In this document: positions 1 through 5,083 of the stretch, piece after piece
Layout of the letters: each line of letters opens with the position of its first letter
Position numbering within the stretch: the stretch's first letter is position 1
Source: Treponema sp.
GTDB lineage: Bacteria; Spirochaetota; Spirochaetia; Treponematales; Breznakiellaceae
Direction of reading: 5' to 3'
NCBI GenBank assembly: GCA_031271075.1
Contig: JAISWN010000165.1
Span: 1-5,470 of the forward strand
DNA: 5,470 bases
The notes under the pieces: generated by a model
The model's input: the letters and a program-made list of their open reading frames with translations, nothing else
Told to the model about the DNA's origin: nothing
Database searches by the model: none
Program-made: the position numbers and the translations under genes

Positions 1-389
1 TGGGAACGCCGGTTGACGGGAAAAAATCCAAAGCCGGACACGCTTCGGTTTCCATTGAACGTAACGGCGTATGGGGATTCTACCCAAGCACGCCGGGAAA
101 ACTTATAACAAGGAAAGGCAAATTATCATATAAAACTGAATATCCGCACACCCAGGAATACGCGGATTTTTTTGTTGACGAACAGATTATGCATAATATA
201 TGGGCGTTGATACATCAATGGGAAGATGATCCTCCGTATTTTGCCATTCCCGCAAATGACTGTGTTAGTTTTGTATACCGGGTGTGTGATATAATAGGAT
301 TGCGCTATAATCCCTTTGCCTTATTCCCGACAAGCGCGATACGGGATATTCGTAATTTTAATAGTCAGTACGCCATTTACCGGGAGTAG
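1..389 (+). CDS. C-terminal part of a protein with a permuted papain-fold-like (NlpC/P60- or LRAT-like) domain, 5' end outside window
   Basis: The frame read from base 3 is open to the TAG at 387-389 and gives 128 residues with no start, so the gene begins before the window; the Met at 189 is internal. Two blocks stand out. The first is an AGHASVSIERNG...GFYP segment with His13 (bases 39-41). The second is a NDCVSFVYRV segment with Cys87 (261-263), followed by FALFPTSAIRDI. A GHA-type histidine ahead of an N-x-C cysteine, with an aromatic-Pro GFYP strand between, is the order seen in circularly permuted papain-like domains. Those occur as hydrolase or transferase tips of bacterial toxins and effectors, and in some lipid- or peptide-processing enzymes. 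The family call comes from motif memory and is tentative; the catalytic roles are inferred. The gene is AT-rich (about 39% G+C over 121-360) compared with the HAD/HD genes, which suggests separate ancestry. No immunity-like gene is visible downstream. Confidence 0.6.
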   Translation, partial: GTPVDGKKSKAGHASVSIERNGVWGFYPSTPGKLITRKGKLSYKTEYPHTQEYADFFVDEQIMHNIWALIHQWEDDPPYFAIPANDCVSFVYRVCDIIGLRYNPFALFPTSAIRDIRNFNSQYAIYRE

Positions 390-394
390 GGTTA

Positions 395-416
395 TTCGGA
401 AACTTCAGTTTCCGAA
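395..416 (+). terminator. Terminator-like hairpin after the papain-like gene
   Basis: TTCGGAAAC (395-403) and GTTTCCGAA (408-416) form a perfect 9-bp stem with a TTCA loop, 6 bases after the stop codon at 389. The bases that follow (CAATTT, then a pyrimidine-rich CTTTCTTCTTCTT stretch at about 430-443) are only a weak U-tract. It is plausible as the 3' end of the upstream transcript, but not a textbook intrinsic terminator. Confidence 0.45.
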
Positions 417-466
417 CAATTTCCGCCGGTTCTTTCTTCTTCTTATGTGTAGTGGTTATTGTTAGA

Positions 467-595
467 TAGTGTCTGTCCATAATGTAGACACATTATGGAC
501 TCGGACCACAGGTCCGCGACTTCCTTAAAAAACGCATTTGTGTATGCAAATGCAAGGTCTGTCCACAAAGTAACCGACTTTGTGGACAGACACTA
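467..595. mobile_element. MITE-like element with 13-bp terminal inverted repeats and four internal hairpins
   Basis: The ends are exact inverted repeats: TAGTGTCTGTCCA at 467-479 and TGGACAGACACTA at 583-595. The hexamer TAGATA occurs directly outside both ends (463-468 and 594-599). The insertion can therefore be read as a 125-bp element (469-593) with an 11-bp inverted repeat and a 6-bp target duplication. It can also be read as an element with 13-bp ends that include a duplicated TA. Inside lie four back-to-back hairpins: 475-500 (10-bp stem, 6-nt loop), 502-516 (6 bp, 3-nt loop), 534-553 (7 bp, 6-nt loop) and 557-591 (15-bp perfect stem, loop AACCG). There is no coding capacity, so any movement would need a transposase in trans. 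A partial second copy lies at 2373-2437. The family of the parent insertion sequence cannot be named from here. Confidence 0.75.
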
Positions 596-634
596 GATAA
601 ACCCTTGCTTTGCGGATCATCACCGGCAAGTAAA

Positions 635-1339
635 TTACAGGGCGCCAGTCAGCGCCTCCGGCCTAATCGCCGAAAGATCCTTTGCCACCAGATCCGCGCC
701 CTTGCCCCGGATCGCCTCCTTGGCCGTGGTGGTAAGGAGCCCCAGGCAGCGCATACCTGCGGCTTTGGCGGCCGCCACACCGCTTACCGAGTCTTCCACT
801 ACCCAGCAGGATTCGGGCGGGACGCCGATTCGTCTTGCCGCCTCAAGGAACAGATCCGGAAAGGGTTTGCGCCGTTCCACCTCCAGGCCGTTTACCGTGG
901 CGTGGAAGATCCCGTCCCCAAGACCCACAGCTTCCAGGTTTGCCCTCATCTTGACATAATCCGTACTGGTAGCCACGGCGATTTTTAAACCCAGACTGGC
1001 AGAGGCCCTTACAAATTCAACCGCCCCGGGCATGGCTTTAAGCGGGCCTTTGGCAGGCGGCTTACCCTTTACCAGTTCTCCGTAGATGGCGTAGGTGCGG
1101 GCCTTGTCCCGCTCAATTTCAAAATCCCTGACGCCGTACTTCGCCGCCACGCCGCCCAGGTAGCGGTTTTCCCCCATGCCTATAAATTCGGCAAAGTCCC
1201 CATGCCTTACCTCCACCCGGTGGGTTTCCCGGAACATGAGCCGGGCCGCTTCGGCGATAAACCATTCGGAATCAGTCAAAACCCCGTCCATGTCGAAGAT
1301 AAGGCCCCGGGTTTCATGCCGGGTAGTGTTACTGCTCAC
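635..1339 (-). CDS. HAD-superfamily (subfamily IA, beta-phosphoglucomutase-like) hydrolase
   Basis: This is a 234-residue cytoplasmic protein with all four HAD motifs. Motif I is FDMDGVLTDSE, with nucleophile Asp16 and acid/base Asp18. Motif II is AVATSTD at 121-127 (Ser/Thr124-126). Motif III is Lys158 in RRKPFPD. Motif IV is VVEDSVSG, with Glu182 and Asp183 as magnesium ligands. The stretch between motifs I and II, including FIGMGENRYLGGVAAKYG at 52-69, fits the helical cap of subfamily IA. From memory it resembles the HAD domain of the plant SOQ1 protein more than classical beta-phosphoglucomutase. The substrate is unknown, either a small sugar phosphate or another phosphometabolite. The start is GTG at 1339-1337, backed by a Shine-Dalgarno and by a 4-nt GTGA overlap with the stop of the HD gene, which indicates translational coupling. 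Its stop lies 40 bp from the MITE. Function as a phosphatase or mutase is certain at superfamily level only. Confidence 0.9.
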   Translation of the reverse strand: MSSNTTRHETRGLIFDMDGVLTDSEWFIAEAARLMFRETHRVEVRHGDFAEFIGMGENRYLGGVAAKYGVRDFEIERDKARTYAIYGELVKGKPPAKGPLKAMPGAVEFVRASASLGLKIAVATSTDYVKMRANLEAVGLGDGIFHATVNGLEVERRKPFPDLFLEAARRIGVPPESCWVVEDSVSGVAAAKAAGMRCLGLLTTTAKEAIRGKGADLVAKDLSAIRPEALTGAL

Positions 1340-2169
1340 AGGTACCTCTTTGGTTCGCCCTCGTTAACCCGGGCGTAGAGTTCGGTATAAACCTTCGCCG
1401 TACTGGCGGCGATCTTCTGGAGCAGCACCTCTTCTACCTGGAACAGCCCCACCTCGCTGGACATGGAAACATCAATGCGGATAGGTTTTCGCGTTCCTTT
1501 TTCTATCCGCACCTCTTCTATTGAGTTGGCCGAGTACTTGTGGATATCCCCGACTTTGGGATGTTCCGAAAGGGCCATGGGAATCCGCGCCCGGCCCTTC
1601 TGCATATCGCAGCCGTCCGCCACCAGGATCACTCCCGCTTCCAGGGAATGGATGATCCGGTTCCCCATGTGGCCGCTGATTCCCTCCAGGGCCAGGGATC
1701 GGATGATCACCCGTTTCTCCACAGACCTGGGAAAGGCTTTCCCCAGCAGCCGATCAAGGATGGGACAGGCCAGGTAGGAACTGTGAAGCTCGTGATCCTG
1801 CCGGCCAATAGACATACCGGTATCGTGGAGTACGGCCGCCAGGAGGACCGCAGTGATACTGTCCTCAAAGGAGCCGCATTCCTCTTTTTCAAGGCTGGTC
1901 TTTATCCCCGCGTCCCGAAGCAGACCCATCATGATCAGGGCGTTAAGGGCCACGGTGCGCATGTGTACCGGGCCGTGGTCGTTGTAGCCCAGGCGTTTGA
2001 TGGAAACGGTATTGGCGTATTCCTGCAAAGCCTGAATCTCATCATCCTGAAGCAGCAGTTTTGCTATTGTCAAGGCCGCGCTTTGTCCGGTACCTGTGCC
2101 GGGAGAGAGCAGGGCGCTCAATGTCCCGGTAATCTTACTGTCCAGGACGATTTCTTTTTGTGATCTCAT
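1336..2169 (-). CDS. HD-domain metal-dependent phosphohydrolase
   Basis: This 277-residue soluble protein has no signal peptide or membrane segment. It carries an HD domain at about residues 62-190: YNDHGPVHMRTV (His65, His69), AAVLHDTGMSIG (His115-Asp116), QDHELHSSYLA (His126, His129), and a late aspartate in ILVADGCDM (Asp185). These are the expected metal ligands of HD phosphohydrolases, which cleave phosphoester bonds in nucleotides or other phosphates. The C-terminal part has KGRARIP, VGDIHKYSANSIEEV and SSEVGLFQVEEVL. From memory this matches a family of stand-alone HD proteins shared by archaea and some bacteria, with no defined substrate that I know of. The ATG at 2169 is the only sensible start, because an in-frame stop lies at 2182-2184. 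An AGGAG lies about 15 nt upstream, further than ideal. It is the first gene of a two-gene unit with the HAD gene. Specificity, for example nucleotide or cyclic nucleotide, cannot be read from the sequence. Confidence 0.88.
   Translation of the reverse strand: MRSQKEIVLDSKITGTLSALLSPGTGTGQSAALTIAKLLLQDDEIQALQEYANTVSIKRLGYNDHGPVHMRTVALNALIMMGLLRDAGIKTSLEKEECGSFEDSITAVLLAAVLHDTGMSIGRQDHELHSSYLACPILDRLLGKAFPRSVEKRVIIRSLALEGISGHMGNRIIHSLEAGVILVADGCDMQKGRARIPMALSEHPKVGDIHKYSANSIEEVRIEKGTRKPIRIDVSMSSEVGLFQVEEVLLQKIAASTAKVYTELYARVNEGEPKRYL
1344..1349 (-). promoter_or_regulatory. Ribosome binding site deciding the GTG start of the HAD gene
   Basis: On the minus strand AGAGGT sits 4 nt ahead of the GTG start codon, inside the last codons of the HD gene. 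With the GTGA stop/start overlap it fixes the start of the HAD gene and suggests that ribosomes finishing the HD gene reinitiate here. Confidence 0.6.
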
Positions 2170-2372
2170 GTTTTTTCTCTGTTACTCCTGAAGAAGGCTC
2201 CCCGCAAAACATCAGGCCTTGCGTGAACTTCCGTAAAAAATATCCGGCTTCTTGATGTCCCTGGCGCCGGGACGGGAAGGCCCGGAGGAGGCCGGAAATA
2301 CCCCGGAACCGCCGGCAGATCCGGGTGGTTTCAAAACCCGGCAGGCTTTAAAACCGCCTCATCCGCTATAAA
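2170..2372. other. GC-rich divergent intergenic region between the HD and vWA genes
   Basis: No open frame with a ribosome site or family resemblance is seen here. The stretch is rich in CCGG-containing words over 2262-2345. It includes a hairpin CCGGGT (2321-2326) / ACCCGG (2336-2341) and a direct repeat CCGGCAG at 2312-2318 and 2338-2344. Promoters for both divergent transcripts should lie here or in the adjoining repeat, but I could not pick a convincing -35/-10 pair on either strand. Confidence 0.5.
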
Positions 2373-2437
2373 TAGATTCTGTCCATACTGTAGACACATT
2401 ATGGACTCGGACCGCAGGTCCACGGCTTCCTTAAAAA
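2373..2437. repeat. Truncated second copy (left half) of the MITE-like element
   Basis: These 65 bases match 467-531 with six mismatches and no gaps, then similarity stops after TTAAAAA. The first hairpin is kept with one mispair (2381-2390 with 2397-2406, loop TAGACA). The second is kept as GGACC/GGTCC (2409-2413 with 2417-2421). The right half, with its 15-bp stem and terminal repeat, is missing, so this is a decayed or deleted copy. It ends 52 bp ahead of the vWA start codon and could lie in that gene's leader. Confidence 0.8.
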
Positions 2438-2489
2438 TATACTCGAAATACAGCCTATTTGAAAGTGCGGGGCCATCCGATAATGAAAT

Positions 2490-3605
2490 ATGATAAGAAA
2501 GTGTTTACGCCTTACCGGGGCACTGATCTGTCTTGGGTTAAACGGGCTTTTTGCTCAGGATCTGTCTATAAATACCGGGGATATACGGATAGAACAGCGG
2601 GTAGACGGCGGTTTTCACCTTTTTATCCGAAAAAAACCCGGTATTGCGTCGGTACTTCTGGCCGAATCCACCCGGGACCCCAGCTTCCGGGAAGACAGCT
2701 ACGCCTACCGCACGGCCGAGCGGAACGAAATAAACGGCCATGAGATCCGGATTATCGGCGGGGAACCCATCCCACCGGAGCGGAAGATCTGGTCCATTAT
2801 TGACTCCAGCCCGGAAAACCACCCCGAACTGGGCCGGGCCTTTCATCTCTACATCCCCTATATCATTTTCTACGGTTACGAAGATACCCGCCACGGTGAG
2901 GTCTACGTGATAGACGGCGCCTATTTTAACATCCGCTCTTTTTCCCTGCCCTACGGGGACTACCGGGGGAGCTACCGGGATAACCCCTATATCCTCCGGG
3001 TAACCCAGAAGCCCCTGGAAGGCCCGCCGGAGGGGAACTACATGAAGGATACGGAAGACGCCTTTAAGGAAATAGCCAAAGACGGGGGAGGAGAATTTGT
3101 CTATTCAACCGGGCCGGCGGATCTGGTGGAAAAAATAAAAGGGGTTCTGGAGGCGGAAAAAGGCAGGAAGGTGGATCTGGTACTCTGTCTGGATACTACC
3201 AACAGCATGAAAGACGACATCGACGCGGTTCGCAGGGCCCTTATCCCCATGCTGGAAGGCATCATCCGGAAATTCTCGTCTTTCCGGATCGGCATGGTAC
3301 TCTACAAGGATTACAACGACGAGTATCTTACCCGGACTATTCCCTTTACCTCGGATTTTTCGGTGTTCCAGCGGAACCTGAACAATATCCGTGTCGGGGG
3401 CGGCAGGGACATCCCCGAGGCGGTCTACGAGGCCCTCCACGAGGGAGCCGTCAAATTCCCCTGGGCCGCGGAAAGCCGGCTCATAGTCCTGATAGGCGAC
3501 GCGCCGCCCCACCCGCGCCAGCGGGGCAAGATATCGAAAGATATGGTATCCAGGGAAGTGGAAGAAAAAGATCTGAAGGTCAACGCGATTATTTTGCCCC
3601 AGTAA
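2490..3605 (+). CDS. Secreted von Willebrand factor type A (vWA) domain protein
   Basis: This 371-residue protein starts with a Sec signal peptide: basic MIRK, a hydrophobic core to about residue 20, and likely signal peptidase I cleavage at LFA-QD after residue 22. No lipobox is seen. Residues about 25-225 form a mostly beta-like, charged region I do not recognise. A vWA fold follows at about 226-371 with a MIDAS metal site: DTTNS at 235-239 (Asp235, Thr237, Ser239), the GGGRDIPEAVYEAL loop with Asp307, and LIGDAPPHP with Asp337. Such domains bind protein ligands through a divalent metal. The MIDAS is intact apart from DxTxS in place of DxSxS and an extra Arg before Asp307. The protein ends soon after the last strand (VNAIILPQ), so there is no C-terminal anchor and it is probably periplasmic or exported. 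The ATG is fixed by an in-frame TGA at 2484-2486, and the Shine-Dalgarno is poor. It is transcribed alone, away from the HD-HAD operon. Confidence 0.87.
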   Translation: MIRKCLRLTGALICLGLNGLFAQDLSINTGDIRIEQRVDGGFHLFIRKKPGIASVLLAESTRDPSFREDSYAYRTAERNEINGHEIRIIGGEPIPPERKIWSIIDSSPENHPELGRAFHLYIPYIIFYGYEDTRHGEVYVIDGAYFNIRSFSLPYGDYRGSYRDNPYILRVTQKPLEGPPEGNYMKDTEDAFKEIAKDGGGEFVYSTGPADLVEKIKGVLEAEKGRKVDLVLCLDTTNSMKDDIDAVRRALIPMLEGIIRKFSSFRIGMVLYKDYNDEYLTRTIPFTSDFSVFQRNLNNIRVGGGRDIPEAVYEALHEGAVKFPWAAESRLIVLIGDAPPHPRQRGKISKDMVSREVEEKDLKVNAIILPQ

Positions 3606-3607
3606 GG

Positions 3608-3650
3608 CCGGGTGTTCTGAGGCCCGGGAACAGAAAAATTTTTCCGGGCC
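3608..3650 (+). terminator. Hairpins just after the vWA gene, possible terminator
   Basis: GGCCCGGGAA (3621-3630) can pair with TTTCCGGGCC (3641-3650) as a 10-bp stem with one G-U pair and a 10-nt loop. Alternative pairings compete: CCGGG (3608-3612) with CCCGG (3623-3627), and TGTTC (3613-3617) with GAACA (3628-3632). There is no immediate U-run; the nearest is TTTTT at 3673-3677. It may end vWA transcription or protect its 3' end, but it is not a classic terminator. Confidence 0.4.
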
Positions 3651-3704
3651 AGCGGATGGGAAGAAATTTAAATTTTTGTGATTGGTGTCTGTCGTCTGCG
3701 GGGG

Positions 3705-3813
3705 ATAGCGTCGGCAACTCCGGTGCCGCAATCGGCGGGAATGGAGGGGCTTTAGCCCCCAATGAGACGCTTGGGAGCGAAAGGGTCTTAGCCGCGACCA
3801 GGCGGGAGCGGCT
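3705..3813. repeat. Series of short hairpins, unassigned intergenic element
   Basis: Several stems follow each other: CGGCA (3712-3716) with TGCCG (3724-3728), GGGGC (3746-3750) with GCCCC (3755-3759), CGCT (3768-3771) with AGCG (3776-3779) enclosed by AGAC/GTCT (3765-3768, 3785-3788), and AGCCGC (3790-3795) with GCGGCT (3808-3813). GGCGGGA occurs at 3734-3740 and again at 3801-3807. No open frame with gene-like content is present. It could be a dispersed palindromic repeat or part of a structured RNA; I do not recognise a known RNA family. Confidence 0.4.
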
Positions 3814-3930
3814 TCCTTGCCCTCTTTGTTAAAGCACTGGAGAACAAGAAAAAGTTCTAAAATCGCGCTACGACTGAATAGTTACGGGGAAGGGAGAAGT
3901 GAAGAAGGATTTGAAAGAAATTTGGGCGCA

Positions 3931-4073
3931 TTTGCGGCGGAGAACGCCGCAAACCGGGCTTTTCGGGGCTCCGCTAAGCTCCGGCCCCGGCGCAATGCGC
4001 CGTGGCTGCGCGCCTCCGGGGCGCGCACCCCTCCAATCCCTTGCGCGGGGGCTTTTCCCGTAAGTTTAAGCCC
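3931..4073. repeat. GC-rich hairpin array
   Basis: Strong stems stand almost end to end. They are TTTGCGGCG / CGCCGCAAA (3931-3939 with 3945-3953, loop GAGAA), CGGGGC / GCCCCG (3964-3969 with 3984-3989), CGGCGC / GCGCCG (3988-3993 with 3997-4002, loop AAT) and TGCGCGCC / GGCGCGCA (4007-4014 with 4020-4027). GGGCTT / AAGCCC (4049-4054 with 4068-4073) follows. Open frames cross it on both strands, but their translations are Arg/Ala/Pro-rich products of the palindromes. The modular hairpin layout suggests a multicopy intergenic repeat; an expressed structured RNA is the alternative. Confidence 0.55.
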
Positions 4074-4150
4074 GGTAAATGTAAAATCGCTGAAGTAAAG
4101 GGGCTCCCGGGACAAACACAGGAAGATACGCCTGGTATGCAAAAAAAGAA

Positions 4151-4253
4151 AACCACAAGGACACAAAGAATTTAACCCGGCGAGTTTCACAGAGATAAGG
4201 AGGAATAAGAGCGGATTGGTGACAAAACCTCCGTGTTTCTCCGCATCTCCGTG
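4151..4253. repeat. Degenerate palindromic intergenic repeat (CACAGAGA / TCTCCGTG type)
   Basis: An AACCACAAGGACACAAAG block at 4151-4168 holds two near-tandem CACAAgG-like units. CACAGAGATAAGGAG (4188-4202) then mirrors CTCCGCATCTCCGTG (4239-4253) with 12 of 15 positions complementary, and an extra CCTCCGTG lies at 4229-4235. Words such as CCACAAAGGACAC and CTCCGTGTTTCTCCG are typical of short degenerate noncoding repeats I have seen in many environmental bacterial genomes; that link is from memory. No gene or promoter is visible in it. Confidence 0.5.
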
Positions 4254-4288
4254 CTGAATTTTAAAAAAATATCAGGCGCTTTGCCGCG

Positions 4289-5080
4289 TTATCCCGGCGG
4301 AACGGTGTTCCGGATTCCATCGTTCATCCAGGAAAAAATAACGTCCAGCCTTTTCTGAATAGCCGAAGGTATATCAATTCTAGAGGCAATAAAATCAGAA
4401 ACAGCCGCGCCCGATATGCTGTAAATCAATAAGCCTTCACGCAGGGGTTCAAAGTAAAAGCGGATGGTGAATTTTTCAGCTTTTATAACCGAAAAAAGAA
4501 GGTAAGTCAAATCCCGGTAGTTCGACAGGGTGTAAAGAAAGCCATGGCGGTGTAACGCGATGTCCCCGCGGTAATAAGAATTGCCGAAGTTGACGTCCTT
4601 TAAACGGATATATATAGTTTCCGCTTCGGGCATGGAACTTTTCGGCGCCGGATCCTGCACGGGGCCGGTTTTATTCTGTCCTTCAATTCTTGTGGCGTCC
4701 TCAAAAAGCGGGACATCCTCGTCCCGGGTTGCGGAATGGTACAATCTGCCCTTTAAGCCGCGGATATTACGGATGGAATTGTAAACATCCACCAGTTCAA
4801 GAGGGACCCCCGCATCGTAGGGGATAAGAGACAGGGATTCTATCAGGACTGTAGGCCGGCTCGTGATAATCCCGGCTGAAATTTGCGCGTCAAGACCCGG
4901 CGCGTTTAACAGGCTGTAAGGAGTTTTTTTATCAAAAGAAGACAGGTAAACCGAATTGGAAAACACCTGCGCCCTTATGCTGCTATTCAGGCCGGGGAAA
5001 ATATCGTCGAAAGACCTTAGCTCGGCAGAGAGGCTTACGGAACAGAGTAACAGAAAAACTATAAGGGACAGTTTTTTCAT
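4289..5080 (-). CDS. Small secreted protein of unknown function, spirochaete-type (possibly DUF6675-like)
   Basis: This 263-residue protein starts MKKLSLIVFLLLCSVSLSA, a signal peptide with probable signal peptidase I cleavage after Ala19 (SLSA-ELRSF). The cysteine at 13 does not sit in a proper lipobox, so a lipoprotein is unlikely. The mature part has two regions, about 20-130 and 154-260, joined by a low-complexity linker rich in Pro, Gln, Lys and Ser (about 132-152). Recognisable stretches are SLSLIPYDAGVPLELVDVYNS near residue 90 and FYFEPLREGLLIYSISGAA near 215. I associate this pattern with a Treponema family of unknown function (DUF6675), but I cannot confirm it. It starts 3 bp after the sugar transferase stop, with a weak AAGGG about 14 nt upstream, so the two are almost surely one transcript. 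A role in surface glycan or envelope biology is inferred only from that neighbour. No strong terminator follows; a T-run lies on the minus strand at 4263-4269. Confidence 0.75.
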   Translation of the reverse strand: MKKLSLIVFLLLCSVSLSAELRSFDDIFPGLNSSIRAQVFSNSVYLSSFDKKTPYSLLNAPGLDAQISAGIITSRPTVLIESLSLIPYDAGVPLELVDVYNSIRNIRGLKGRLYHSATRDEDVPLFEDATRIEGQNKTGPVQDPAPKSSMPEAETIYIRLKDVNFGNSYYRGDIALHRHGFLYTLSNYRDLTYLLFSVIKAEKFTIRFYFEPLREGLLIYSISGAAVSDFIASRIDIPSAIQKRLDVIFSWMNDGIRNTVPPG

Positions 5081-5083
5081 TGT

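Noticed and set aside
557..591. 15-bp MITE stem as terminator of the HAD transcript
   Set aside because: On the minus strand the stem is followed by CTTGCATTTG, not a U-run. It may slow polymerase, but an intrinsic terminator is not supported.
605..988. Plus-strand frame antisense to the HAD gene
   Set aside because: The HAD motifs on the minus strand show which strand is coding.
1540..2163. 207-codon frame antisense to the HD gene
   Set aside because: The opposite strand encodes an intact HD protein with all metal ligands; this frame is a shadow caused by high G+C.
2459..2743. Alternative plus-strand start (MKVRG...) upstream of the vWA gene in another frame
   Set aside because: It overlaps the vWA signal peptide and N-terminal region out of frame and ends without any domain; the 2490 frame has a signal peptide and a MIDAS motif.
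3685..3693. GTGTCTGTC, identical to nine bases of the MITE end
   Set aside because: Similarity stops after nine bases and there is no partner end or hairpin, so chance is the simpler explanation.
3105..3731. 208-codon minus-strand frame over the vWA domain
   Set aside because: It is antisense to the MIDAS-bearing vWA gene, and its translation has no recognisable motifs.
3817..4098. 93-codon open frame on the plus strand across the GC-rich hairpins
   Set aside because: No ribosome site. The translation is an Arg/Ala/Pro-rich product of palindromes, and similar frames exist on the other strand, which is typical of repeats.
3882..4190. 102-codon open frame on the minus strand in the same region
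   Set aside because: It overlaps the hairpin array, has no domain-like pattern or Shine-Dalgarno, and mirrors the plus-strand frame.
3606..4288. Search for tRNA, SRP RNA, tmRNA, retron or riboswitch in the gene-free interval
   Set aside because: No cloverleaf with a CCA end, no SRP or tmRNA core words, no reverse transcriptase nearby, and no downstream gene on the plus strand for a riboswitch to control.
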